In this document: positions 1 to 8,275 of the stretch, piece after piece
Position numbering within the stretch: position 1 is the stretch's first letter
Layout: every line of letters starts with the position of its first letter
Assembly (NCBI GenBank): GCA_032560695.1
Contig: JAWGHR010000001.1
Location: 124,001-188,000, forward strand
Reading direction: 5' to 3'
Length of the DNA: 64,000 nt
Source: Peptoniphilus_A harei_B
GTDB lineage: Bacteria; Bacillota; Clostridia; Tissierellales; Peptoniphilaceae
The notes under the pieces: model-generated
Seen by the model: the letters and a program-made list of their open reading frames with translations, nothing else
Databases searched by the model: none
Told to the model about the DNA's origin: nothing
Program-made: the position numbers and the translations under genes

Positions 1-69
1 GATAAAGATCTCATTAAATCTAATTTAAATTTAGATTCTTTTAAAGATTTAGATAGGTTTGACGAATAA
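1..69 (+). CDS. C-terminal tail of a truncated protein (window edge)
   Basis: Frame 1 is open from the window edge to TAA at 67-69 and encodes 22 residues ending in RFDE. The tail is rich in Asp, Leu and Lys. It sits 22 bases before the next plus-strand gene, so it may be the upstream member of the same operon. Too little is present to name a family. Confidence 0.45.
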   Translation, partial: DKDLIKSNLNLDSFKDLDRFDE

Positions 70-91
70 TTTTTAAGAAAGGATATATAAA

Positions 92-379
92 ATGATTGGT
101 TATGTAGGAAGTATGCCTGGAAAAGTTTTTAACGAAAAAGAATTTACTCTTGTAAAAAAAGTTTTAGCCTCTGGAGAAACTATTGAAAAACACAACCACC
201 CTGGCTTTACTGTACTTGTAACTATTGTTAAGGGTGAAATTAAAGTACTTTTAAATGATGAAGAAGATAGAGATTTTGAACCAGGTAAGGTTTTAAAGTT
301 TGATGGCGAAAATTATATTTCTATTGAAGCTGTTAAATCCAGTGAATTTTTTGTTACCTTAATCAAAAAGAGTGAATAA
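92..379 (+). CDS. Small single-domain cupin protein
   Basis: A 95-residue protein with the cupin beta-barrel pattern: the first motif is visible around residues 34-52 (HNHPGFTVLVTIVKGEI), where two histidines could bind a metal, followed by a Gly-Lys turn at FEPGKVLKF. This length is the whole of a one-domain cupin of the kind that binds small ligands or metals without a known reaction. The start ATG is preceded by AAGAAAGGA. The stop overlaps the region just before the next gene, so translation of the pair is probably coupled. Substrate unknown. Confidence 0.7.
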   Translation: MIGYVGSMPGKVFNEKEFTLVKKVLASGETIEKHNHPGFTVLVTIVKGEIKVLLNDEEDRDFEPGKVLKFDGENYISIEAVKSSEFFVTLIKKSE

Positions 380-380
380 T

Positions 381-683
381 ATGAAAATTCATTTATCAGA
401 CGACGTTTTAGAATATCTAAGAGAAAAGGAAGCTACAATCATTACTATAGATAAGATTACTAGTAAATCTTGTTGTGGCAGTGGTCTTCCATCTTCTGAT
501 GTATATCTAGGACAATCTAAAAGAAAAGATAAAAAGTATAATATTTATGAAGCTAATAATGTTGAGGTATTTATAGATAAAGAACTTTTCTTTATTGACG
601 ATATATGTAACATAGAACTTCTCAACTTACCTCTCACAAAAGGTCTAGCGGCAAATTTTTTAGATTATAAAAAACTAATTTAA
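381..683 (+). CDS. Small protein with vicinal Cys-Cys motif (CC/Se motif-like family)
   Basis: About 100 residues with a CCGSG motif near residue 31, N-terminal pattern MKIHLSDDVLEYLREK and a C-terminal hydrophobic end. It resembles the small HesB/IscA-like family described as CC/Se motif (seleno)proteins, in which some members carry selenocysteine; here both positions are ordinary Cys codons. That family assignment is from memory. An in-frame GTG at 372 lies inside the preceding gene, but AAAGAGTG sits seven bases before ATG 381, so ATG 381 is preferred. It follows the cupin gene by one base and likely shares its transcript. Confidence 0.55.
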   Translation: MKIHLSDDVLEYLREKEATIITIDKITSKSCCGSGLPSSDVYLGQSKRKDKKYNIYEANNVEVFIDKELFFIDDICNIELLNLPLTKGLAANFLDYKKLI

Positions 684-701
684 TATGAAAGTTAACATTA
701 A

Positions 702-740
702 AAATAACCTCACGATTAATTTCATGAGGTTATTTCTTTT
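702..740. terminator. Bidirectional intrinsic terminator
   Basis: Perfect 11-bp stem (702-712 with 725-735, AAATAACCTCA) and a 12-base loop, with T-rich tails on both sides. It lies between the plus-strand cupin/CC genes and the convergent ppsA stop. Confidence 0.8.
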
Positions 741-757
741 ATAAAATTTAATTTTAT

Positions 758-3100
758 TTACATTTGTCTAAGTTTTTTAAGAATTATTTTTTGTTCAACA
801 CTTGCAACAAGTCTTCTAGTATAGTCAACTGTATCAGGGTTAACTGACATGGAAGTTATACCACACTCAACAAGGAACTCTGCAAGTTCTGGGTATTGAC
901 TTGGTCCTTGACCACAGATTGAGCAAGTAATCCCCTTTTTGTTTGCTGCATCTATTATTGTCTTAAGGGCAATTTTAACTGCGTCATTTCTTTCATCAAA
1001 GTATCCCATGTTATTAAGGATTCCGGAGTCTCTGTCAGCTCCCATAACAAGTTGTGTTAAGTCGTTAGATCCAATTGAGAATCCATCAACTAATTCTGCA
1101 AATTCTTCAGCTTGAAGAACTACTGCAGGAACTTCTGCCATGATCCAAATCTTAAAGTTCTTTGATTGAACTAGACCTTCTTCGGCCATAATTCCCTTAA
1201 CTACCTTAAGTTCTTCTGGAGTTCTAACAAATGGTAGCATAACAATTACGTTAGTAAGTCCGTACTCTTCTCTAACTTTTTTGATTGCTTGACATTCTAG
1301 TCTAAATCCCTTTTCGTATTCTGGAGAAATATATCTTGAAACACCTCTCCAACCAATCATTGGGTTTGCTTCAATTGGTTCTACTTCGTCTCCACCCTTT
1401 AGACCTCTAAATTCATTTGTTCTAAAGTCACTAGTTCTTACAACTAGGTTTTTAGGATAAATTGCTTGGGCGACTTTAGAGATACCTTCAGCAAGTTTAT
1501 CTACCATTAGGTCTCCTTGGCCAGTCTTTACAAGATACATTGGGTGAGCGCCAATCATGTTAGTGAAGATAAATTCTGTCCTCATTAGGCCAATACCATC
1601 CATTGGTAGGTTTTTATATTTATCGATTAGTCCTGGTTCGCCAAGGTTCATATAAATCTTAGTAGCAGTTGTTGGGGCAAAGATGTTTCTAAGTTCGTCA
1701 ATATTTCCAAGGCTTGCTCCCGAAGATTGGCTTTCAGTTTTCTTTTCTTCTTTTTCTTTTAGGACTTCGCCTTCGTAAACAATACCTCTTACAGCATCAA
1801 CTGTAACAGTGTCCCCTGTCTTAAGAGATTTTGTTGCATTTTTAGCACCAACTATACAAGGAATTTGTAATTCTCTTGATACAATTGCTGCGTGACAAGT
1901 TCTTCCACCTTCGTCAGTAACTACACCAGCACACTTTCTCATAGCAGGTACCATGTCAGGGTTTGTCATTGCAGTTACAAGAACATCGTCTTCTTCAACA
2001 AGGTTGATTTCAGAGATATCCTTAATAAGTTTTACCTTACCTCTTCCAATTCCTGGAGAAGCTGGTAGACCTTTACAAAGTGTAACTAATTTTTCTTCCT
2101 TCTTTTCTTCAAGAGTAGTTATAGGTCTTGATTGTAGGAAATAAAATTCTTTTGTATCAGTATCAAATCCCCATTCAGTATCTTGTACTGAACCATAAAG
2201 TTTTTCAACCTTAAGTCCTCTTTCAATAAGAGTATCAAGTTCTTCTGGTGATAAAGCTTCTGCCTTTATAGCATCTTCTCCTAAAACATCTTTTACATTA
2301 ACTGTTCTAGTTCCAACACCATTTTCGTTTTTAATTACCATGTATTCTTTTTCAGAAATACTTTTTTCAATAACTTTTTTTGTGTTCTTATCAATAATAT
2401 ATTCGTCAGGAGTAACTATACCTGAAACAACAGCTTCTCCAAGTCCATAAGATGCGTTAATCATCATTTCATCTTTTGAATTATTAATTGGGTTTGCTGT
2501 GAACATAACCCCAGATTTTTCTGAGTTAACCATTTTTTGAATTACAACAGAAAGAGCTACGTCAAAGTGATCATAGTTTTGTTTTTCTCTGTAATAGATT
2601 GCTCTAGATGTCCATAGGGATGCAAAGCAATCTCTAATGTGGTTTAAAAGTTCTTCTTCCCCACTAATGTGTAAGTAAGTATCTTGTTGTCCTGCAAAGG
2701 ATGCGTCTGGTAGGTCTTCTGCAGTAGCAGATGATCTAACTGCAACTTCTGGGTCTTTAACTCCAATGGTTTCAGAAAATTCTCTGTAAGCTCTTAAGAT
2801 TTCTTCTTCAAGTTCAGGATCAAAGTCTTTTTCTTTAATCTTAGTTTGAATTTCCTTTGAAGCATTTGTAAGGTCATCAACATTTTCAACGTCTACAGCT
2901 TCCATTAAAAATTTAACAACCTCATCAAGTTCTGCGTATTTAATAAATTTAGTGTAAGCTTCTGCTGTTACACAAAATCCTGGAGGCACTGGTAGACCAA
3001 AATTAGTTAACTCACCAAGGTTAGCTCCCTTTCCTCCGACAATTCCTACATCTTCTTTACCGATTTCATCAAACCATTTAATATAATTATACTTAGACAT
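758..3100 (-). CDS. ppsA: Phosphoenolpyruvate synthase (pyruvate, water dikinase)
   Basis: Converts pyruvate, ATP and water to phosphoenolpyruvate, AMP and phosphate in the cytosol. The 780 residues show the three expected parts: an N-terminal ATP-grasp domain beginning GGKGANLGEL, a swivelling phosphohistidine domain with GGRTCHAAIVS (catalytic His403), and a C-terminal PEP-binding barrel with NPMIGWRG, IMAEVPA and SIGSNDLTQL. The length is normal. Thr401, two residues before the histidine, is the position phosphorylated by PEP synthase/PPDK regulatory proteins; a homologue of such a regulator is encoded at 45328-46149. ATG follows GGAGGAATT. Monocistronic by layout, between a terminator and its own promoter. 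Confidence 0.96.
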   Translation of the reverse strand: MSKYNYIKWFDEIGKEDVGIVGGKGANLGELTNFGLPVPPGFCVTAEAYTKFIKYAELDEVVKFLMEAVDVENVDDLTNASKEIQTKIKEKDFDPELEEEILRAYREFSETIGVKDPEVAVRSSATAEDLPDASFAGQQDTYLHISGEEELLNHIRDCFASLWTSRAIYYREKQNYDHFDVALSVVIQKMVNSEKSGVMFTANPINNSKDEMMINASYGLGEAVVSGIVTPDEYIIDKNTKKVIEKSISEKEYMVIKNENGVGTRTVNVKDVLGEDAIKAEALSPEELDTLIERGLKVEKLYGSVQDTEWGFDTDTKEFYFLQSRPITTLEEKKEEKLVTLCKGLPASPGIGRGKVKLIKDISEINLVEEDDVLVTAMTNPDMVPAMRKCAGVVTDEGGRTCHAAIVSRELQIPCIVGAKNATKSLKTGDTVTVDAVRGIVYEGEVLKEKEEKKTESQSSGASLGNIDELRNIFAPTTATKIYMNLGEPGLIDKYKNLPMDGIGLMRTEFIFTNMIGAHPMYLVKTGQGDLMVDKLAEGISKVAQAIYPKNLVVRTSDFRTNEFRGLKGGDEVEPIEANPMIGWRGVSRYISPEYEKGFRLECQAIKKVREEYGLTNVIVMLPFVRTPEELKVVKGIMAEEGLVQSKNFKIWIMAEVPAVVLQAEEFAELVDGFSIGSNDLTQLVMGADRDSGILNNMGYFDERNDAVKIALKTIIDAANKKGITCSICGQGPSQYPELAEFLVECGITSMSVNPDTVDYTRRLVASVEQKIILKKLRQM

Positions 3101-3125
3101 AATTCCTCCTTGTTTTCTAAAAAAT

Positions 3126-3153
3126 ATTATAACACATTTATTATATATGTCAT
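3126..3153 (-). promoter_or_regulatory. Promoter of ppsA
   Basis: On the minus strand ATGACA (3148-3153), 16 bases, then TATAAT (3126-3131) preceded by TGT, giving an extended -10. The -35 hexamer abuts the stop codon of the upstream CYTH gene. Confidence 0.6.
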
Positions 3154-3154
3154 A

Positions 3155-3688
3155 CTACTTTTTTAAAGATTTTCTAAGTTCATCAATAGACATTGTAGAA
3201 ACATGCTCTCTAGGTATTTCTAATTTATCTACCAAGTGATAAATATCTTCCATACTTAGTGCTTCTATCTCAACATAGGGTTTGGGATAAGTATCCTTAT
3301 CCCAAGTATCTATGTCAATTATAAATTTTTTATAGGAATATTTTTTTCTATGCTTGTATCCTGTGTGATAGATGTCGTATCCAAGACACTTCAAAATATT
3401 AATGAGATCATCTACACTGGTAATTTCGGTAGTGTGTTCTATATTGTCCCTAACTTTAAAATCAGAAACATTTTCTTTAAAGGTAAAATACTTTTTCTCC
3501 CCATCTGGGGCTTCAGAAATCCTAATTCTCAAATAGCCCTTCTTTTTGTAAATCTTGTGGGCTGTAGAATTAATAGTAATATTTGTTTGATTTTCCTCTT
3601 TAACAAATTTTCCACCAATTTTTTTTATTTTTTCTTCAAATTCTTCTACATCTATATCAAGAAGTTTTACCTCAATCTCTCTTTCCAT
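3155..3688 (-). CDS. CYTH-domain protein (putative triphosphate hydrolase)
   Basis: 177 residues with the CYTH signature ExExK at residues 4-8 and alternating basic and acidic strands (GYLRIRIS, YFTFKEN, IDIDTWD, YVEIEAL) lining the tunnel typical of this fold. Members hydrolyse inorganic or thiamine triphosphate, and a few cyclise ATP; which applies here cannot be read from sequence. The TAA of the upstream phosphoesterase overlaps this ATG as TAATG, so translation is coupled. It is the last gene of the 7631-to-3155 operon. Confidence 0.8.
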   Translation of the reverse strand: MEREIEVKLLDIDVEEFEEKIKKIGGKFVKEENQTNITINSTAHKIYKKKGYLRIRISEAPDGEKKYFTFKENVSDFKVRDNIEHTTEITSVDDLINILKCLGYDIYHTGYKHRKKYSYKKFIIDIDTWDKDTYPKPYVEIEALSMEDIYHLVDKLEIPREHVSTMSIDELRKSLKK

Positions 3689-4371
3689 TAGTCCTCCTCA
3701 ATCATCTTTAATTTAAAATCTAAAAAGTCACTTGCTACAAAGTGATAGTCAACTCCCTCTAGGTCTCCTTCATAAGAAAATTTATGCCCCTTTCCATGAA
3801 GGTGTCCATAGACACATTTTTCCACCTTATAATCACTTAAGGTTTGTGAAAATTCATTGACTCCCAAATCTTGGTTAAAGGGTGGATAATGGATCATGGC
3901 TATTATTTTTTTATTAACACATGAATCCAGAGAGTTCTTTAATCTTTGAACTTCCCTCAAATAAATTTTTTCATCATTTTCAGAAAACTCAAAGGAATCT
4001 CTAGCAGCCCATCCCCTAGTACCACATATGGAATAATCTTTGTATTCAAAGGAGTTGTTGTGCAAAAAATGTATGGTTTTGTAGCCAAGATTATTCATCT
4101 TATTTAATGAAGACCACCAATAGTCGTGGTTTCCCTTGGAAATTATTTTTATTCCGGGAAGCTCGTCTATTCTCTTTAGATCATAAGCGGCTGTTTCTAG
4201 TTTGAGAGCCCAAGAAATATCTCCTGGTAAAAGAACTAAGTCATCATTATTGACAACTTCTTTCCAGTTCTCAATTATTTTCTCTTCATGATTTTCCCAG
4301 TTATCTCCAAATATATCCATAGGTTTTTCTTCTGTGTAGTCGAAGTGAAGATCTCCAATTGCGAATATCAT
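3688..4371 (-). CDS. Calcineurin-like metallophosphoesterase
   Basis: About 227 residues carrying all dinuclear-metal motifs of the family: GDLHFD at the N terminus, GDISW, GNHDYWW, HYPP and GHLHG near residue 190. The family includes YpbG/YkuE-like phosphodiesterases of unknown natural substrate. A GTG six bases upstream (4377) would also be open, but it is part of the GAGGTG ribosome site; ATG 4371 gives the family start MIFAIGDLH. It is encoded between an SbcCD-like pair and a CYTH protein, suggesting nucleotide or phosphate-ester housekeeping, without direct proof. Confidence 0.85.
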   Translation of the reverse strand: MIFAIGDLHFDYTEEKPMDIFGDNWENHEEKIIENWKEVVNNDDLVLLPGDISWALKLETAAYDLKRIDELPGIKIISKGNHDYWWSSLNKMNNLGYKTIHFLHNNSFEYKDYSICGTRGWAARDSFEFSENDEKIYLREVQRLKNSLDSCVNKKIIAMIHYPPFNQDLGVNEFSQTLSDYKVEKCVYGHLHGKGHKFSYEGDLEGVDYHFVASDFLDFKLKMIEED

Positions 4372-4378
4372 ATACACC

Positions 4379-6622
4379 TCAAATTTTTATTAAATTATAT
4401 GTCATGCTATATTTATCTAAAATTTCTTTTTCCCTATTTGTGCTTGTAAAAATTAGAACTTGTTCATTGTTTTGTAAAATTTCCAGAGCTTCTTTAAGTC
4501 TGAAATCATCATAAGAATCAAAATGGCTGTCAAGCACTAATGGTATTTCTTTGTCACTAACAATTTTTGATATGGATAGTCTAAAAGCTATATAAATCTG
4601 GTCAATAGTACCCATGCTCAAGCTATCTAATTCAATATAATCTTCTATGTCTCTATCATAAACCCTTATGCCAAAGCTGTCATCAATTAAAATTTCATTA
4701 TATTTTCCAGAAGTCATAGAACCCAAATATTTTGAAATCTCTTTCTTTAGAAGGGGGAGATTATCTATTCTTCTTGCCTTAACAAAATCTTCTAATTTTC
4801 CAATTGATAGTTTTAACAGTTCCTTCTTATATTCTAGCTTCTTTAGTTTTTCATTTAATTCAAAAGATCTTTCTTCTAGAATTCTTAATCTTTCTAAGGA
4901 GTCTTCAAGAGTTTTTAAGCTTCCTTCTAAATTTAAAATATTATTTTTTTCTCTATCTATTTTTTCTTGGATTTCATCAATAGATTCTTCCCTGTAAAGA
5001 TCTCCCCTAAGGTTTTCTTTTTCAAGTTCTTTAATTCTATACTTGAATTCACTTATTCTATTTTCTTCCTTCTTTTCATAAAATAGATTTTTCAATCCCT
5101 TGATATTTTCAACTTCATATTGTTGAAAAATATTTTGTAGTTCTTTTTCAAGATTTAATATATTACTCTTAGTCTCTTCTATTTCTTGAGAATTTTTTTC
5201 CATCCATTCTCTATTGTATTCATTCTTAGAAATATTTTTTAAATTTTCTTCAATTCTAGCATCAAATATCTCACTAAGTTCTTTTTTATCTCTAGCATTA
5301 TATCTAATTAAAATCTCGTCTATTTCTTTGTCAAATTTTTTCTTTATTAAAGTTTTTTCCTGAGATTTATTTTTGTAATCTTGATATTTGTTTTTTAATC
5401 TATCTAACAAGTCTTTGTTTTCTCTAAATTTTACTATCCTGAAATAGGAATAAGTAAAAAACAGAAGAGATAAGATAGAAATAAAATATTTTTTAAAATA
5501 AAAGGAAAGGAAGATTATTGCAATTCCACCTATAAAGGTTGAAAGAAATTTTAAAACATATTTAAAAACTTCTCTTTCTATATTTTTTATATCCCAAGAA
5601 ATTATTTCTCTTTCTTTAGAATAATTATTTTCGTTTAAGCTCTGTATTTCTCTATTTATTTCTTTAAATCTTTTATAATCTTCTTCCAAATCAAGGTCAA
5701 CATCAAAGTTCTCTCTCTCAGCTGATAATAAATCATCAAGCTTACCAGAATACATTCCAAGGCTTCTATTAATTTCAATGGCCTTTTCAAGATCAGAAAA
5801 ATTAAAGTTTTCATCATTTTCTCTATCTCTAGTCTGACCTTCCTTTAGTTTCCCTTTCAAGATTTCAAGTTCAAAGAGCTTTCGTCCCCTAAGCTTGTCT
5901 TCTAAATCCACTAATCTGTCCTTAGAACTCTTATATTTATCAATTGATTTTTTATAAGTTTCTTTAAGACTTATGAAGTTAACCTTATCTTTTGAAATAT
6001 TTTCTAATTCTTCGTTAAACCTTCCAATTTCTGATGATTTTCTTTTTTTTGTTCCGATGTTATAGAGGTCATCTTTCATTTTTTCTATGACCTTGCTTAG
6101 ATCTATATTTTCATCTTCAGAAACAGAAAAATTATTAATTCTATTTTGTAACTCCCTACTGGCATCACTATCAAGTTGACTCAATCTTTGACCAATAAAA
6201 AAACTCGATTTATAAATTTTCCTATTTAAGTCAAAAAATAAAGCTCCTGGCTGAGAAATCCTAGAATACATAAAATTTCTTTGGTCATCTGATATGTTAT
6301 CGCCAGTTTTTAGATTTAAGATTGAAACTTCATCCTTGTCAAAGTCTCTGCTTATTCTATAGTCCTCTTCACCATCTTTTAAAATAATGTAACCCCTATA
6401 TAAATTAGAAGTCCAAGGCCTTGATTTTTCAAAAAGTTCGTCACGAAACTTTCTAGCTAAGGAGTCACGACTAAAACCGTAAAAAATTCCATCTATAAAG
6501 TTTACGATTGTAGACTTACCCTCTTCATTCCTACCGTAAATTAAATTTATTCCTTCTTGGAGCTCAATTTTTTTATCTTCAAATTTCCCAAAATTTAAAA
6601 GTCCTAATTCTTTAATTATCAT
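4379..6622 (-). CDS. SbcC/YhaN-like AAA ATPase with membrane hairpin
   Basis: 747 residues laid out like an SMC/Rad50 relative: Walker A GRNEEGKST at 30-38, long Glu/Lys/Arg coiled coils, then signature LSMGTIDQ and a Walker B near 694-699. About residues 355-397 in the middle, where Rad50 and SbcC have a zinc hook, there are two hydrophobic helices separated by KKYF, so the coiled coil appears tethered to the membrane. This matches the YhaN branch rather than true SbcC. The Walker B reads LVLDSHFDS, with Ser699 where the catalytic Glu is expected. The start overlaps the nuclease gene by 11 bases, so the two are a unit. Probable role: DNA end processing or repair. Confidence 0.8.
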   Translation of the reverse strand: MIIKELGLLNFGKFEDKKIELQEGINLIYGRNEEGKSTIVNFIDGIFYGFSRDSLARKFRDELFEKSRPWTSNLYRGYIILKDGEEDYRISRDFDKDEVSILNLKTGDNISDDQRNFMYSRISQPGALFFDLNRKIYKSSFFIGQRLSQLDSDASRELQNRINNFSVSEDENIDLSKVIEKMKDDLYNIGTKKRKSSEIGRFNEELENISKDKVNFISLKETYKKSIDKYKSSKDRLVDLEDKLRGRKLFELEILKGKLKEGQTRDRENDENFNFSDLEKAIEINRSLGMYSGKLDDLLSAERENFDVDLDLEEDYKRFKEINREIQSLNENNYSKEREIISWDIKNIEREVFKYVLKFLSTFIGGIAIIFLSFYFKKYFISILSLLFFTYSYFRIVKFRENKDLLDRLKNKYQDYKNKSQEKTLIKKKFDKEIDEILIRYNARDKKELSEIFDARIEENLKNISKNEYNREWMEKNSQEIEETKSNILNLEKELQNIFQQYEVENIKGLKNLFYEKKEENRISEFKYRIKELEKENLRGDLYREESIDEIQEKIDREKNNILNLEGSLKTLEDSLERLRILEERSFELNEKLKKLEYKKELLKLSIGKLEDFVKARRIDNLPLLKKEISKYLGSMTSGKYNEILIDDSFGIRVYDRDIEDYIELDSLSMGTIDQIYIAFRLSISKIVSDKEIPLVLDSHFDSYDDFRLKEALEILQNNEQVLIFTSTNREKEILDKYSMTYNLIKI

Positions 6623-7631
6623 AGTATTGCTCCAAAATATATTTTTTAGAAAGTTCTCTTGCCTCTGTTTCTATAGGGCTAGAATCAAAACTGTCTAAGA
6701 GATCCATTATATACTTGTCCTTTATCTCATATTCTTCAAAAAAATCAACTAAATCATTCTGAATTTCAAAATAAAATGCTGACAAATTTTCTCTCAAGAA
6801 GTTTTCTAAGTCTCCTCCGTTTCTTGTTTCTCCTTTGAGTCTTATCCTGTAAAGATTGTCTTTTTCAATTTGATCTTGAATTAAATTTAAGATCTCTCTA
6901 TATGTCATTTCTTTTTTTAGTTTTATTTCAAGATTCACGAATTCTCTTCTGGAAAAGTCCTTGAACTCAATGGATTTTTTTTTATCATCTAAAAAAATTA
7001 TCCCCCTTTTGCCTTGATCCTTAAAGGAAAGTGGAGTTAATGAACCAGAGTAATAAGTATTTTCAAAGACCTTCCCTCTCTTGTGGATATGGCCAAGGGC
7101 AACATAGTTGAACTTTTCTACAAATTCTTTGCTTAATGGCAAGTATCTTTCATCTTTTAAGTCAGAATGAAAGAGTCCAATATTTATGAAATTTTCGTCT
7201 AATCTAATGTCGTCAAAATCTTTATTAAAAGCAAAGGAGTCGTAAGAAATTCCATAAATTCTTGTCTTTAATTCACTTAACTCAAAATAATCGAGTTCAT
7301 TCTTAAAAATATATAAATTCTCTGGCAAGTTTACCTTTAAAAATAAGTTGTCATCAGAGAGGTAGTCGTGATTTCCAAAGGCTATAAAAACTTTAGCCTT
7401 AACTCTTTTCACTAAGTCTAAAAATCTATCTAAATCTCTTAAATTAAAAAATTCTCTTTCAAATAAATCACCAGCAATTAAAATAATATCTGCCTGAACT
7501 TCATTTGAAAATTCAAAAACTTCAAAGAGAGCACGCCAAGAATCCTCTAAAAGTTTATTTGAAACATCTAGAGGGAGCCTTCCCTTATAAAATTTTTTTA
7601 AATGTAAGTCACCAGTGTGAATAATTTTCAT
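6612..7631 (-). CDS. SbcD/YhaO-like DNA repair nuclease subunit
   Basis: 339 residues with the Mre11/SbcD phosphoesterase motifs: GDLHLKK from residue 7, AGDLFER, FGNHDYLSD, LFHSDL and LGHIHKR, ending the metal site, then a C-terminal capping region. The length and the partner gene fit YhaO, the nuclease partner of YhaN. Start ATG follows GGTGATT. It heads a four-gene operon (nuclease, ATPase, phosphoesterase, CYTH). A terminator of the preceding unit lies about 40 bases upstream. Confidence 0.85.
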   Translation of the reverse strand: MKIIHTGDLHLKKFYKGRLPLDVSNKLLEDSWRALFEVFEFSNEVQADIILIAGDLFEREFFNLRDLDRFLDLVKRVKAKVFIAFGNHDYLSDDNLFLKVNLPENLYIFKNELDYFELSELKTRIYGISYDSFAFNKDFDDIRLDENFINIGLFHSDLKDERYLPLSKEFVEKFNYVALGHIHKRGKVFENTYYSGSLTPLSFKDQGKRGIIFLDDKKKSIEFKDFSRREFVNLEIKLKKEMTYREILNLIQDQIEKDNLYRIRLKGETRNGGDLENFLRENLSAFYFEIQNDLVDFFEEYEIKDKYIMDLLDSFDSSPIETEARELSKKYILEQYYDN

Positions 7632-7672
7632 CTAATCACCAAAATAATTATATCACAGATTAAGAGCAAAAA

Positions 7673-7700
7673 AGAGCATCCTGGCGAACGCTCTCTTGTG
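7673..7700 (-). terminator. Intrinsic terminator of the ybaK-pgcA operon
   Basis: On the minus strand AGAGCG pairs with TGCTCT (7673-7678 with 7689-7694, one G-U), followed by a run of six T. It ends the transcript whose last gene stops at 7711. Confidence 0.7.
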
Positions 7701-7710
7701 AAAAATTTTA

Positions 7711-8262
7711 TTAAATTATTAATTTTTGCAAGGTTTTGAATTCATCTGTTCCTGCAATACCTGCAAGGTCAAACAAAATTGTTTCTGTATTAGAAATAAC
7801 TGCTCCCATTTCACGAAGGAGTTCCATTCCATTTTTAGAGTTCTCTTCACTTCTTGATCCCACTGCGTCTGCTGCTATGAAAACTTCAAATCCTGCTTCA
7901 AGTAAAGCTCTAACAGTTTGGAATACACAAATATGAGTTTCCATTCCACATAGTACAACTTGCTTTTTGCCAAGTCTGTCAAATTCTTCTTTTATTTCTT
8001 CATCTCCATAGGAATTAAAAGTTAGCTTGTCAAACTCTTTTTTATCCTTAAGAGGAGCCTTAACTTCTTCATTAGTAAATCCTAGTCCCTTTGGATATTG
8101 AACTGTATAAATTGCTTCAGCACCAATAGTACTTGCTAACTTTGCCAATACAGTTGAGTTTTTTACTATCTCATCTCTGTTGTACATTGCCTTTAAGAGT
8201 TTATCTTGAATGTCTATAAATGTAAAAACAACATCATCTCTATTTAATTTGAAATTTTTCAT
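7711..8262 (-). CDS. Isochorismatase-family cysteine hydrolase
   Basis: 183 residues with the D-K-C catalytic set of the family: Asp17 (FIDIQDK), Lys79 (DKLTFNS) and Cys112 (THICVFQT). Family members hydrolyse isochorismate, nicotinamide, or other amides such as ureidomalonate-like compounds; the sequence is closest in feel to the short YcaC-like hydrolases of unknown substrate. The downstream chorismate operon is on a separate transcript, so a role with isochorismate should not be assumed. SD CAGGAGG precedes ATG. Last gene of the ybaK operon. Confidence 0.8.
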   Translation of the reverse strand: MKNFKLNRDDVVFTFIDIQDKLLKAMYNRDEIVKNSTVLAKLASTIGAEAIYTVQYPKGLGFTNEEVKAPLKDKKEFDKLTFNSYGDEEIKEEFDRLGKKQVVLCGMETHICVFQTVRALLEAGFEVFIAADAVGSRSEENSKNGMELLREMGAVISNTETILFDLAGIAGTDEFKTLQKLII

Positions 8263-8275
8263 TATTCCTCCTGAC

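Noticed and set aside
7711..8262. Isochorismatase acting with the chorismate operon
   Set aside because: It is on another transcript behind ybaK/pgcA, no entC or menF gene is seen, and the family has many other substrates.
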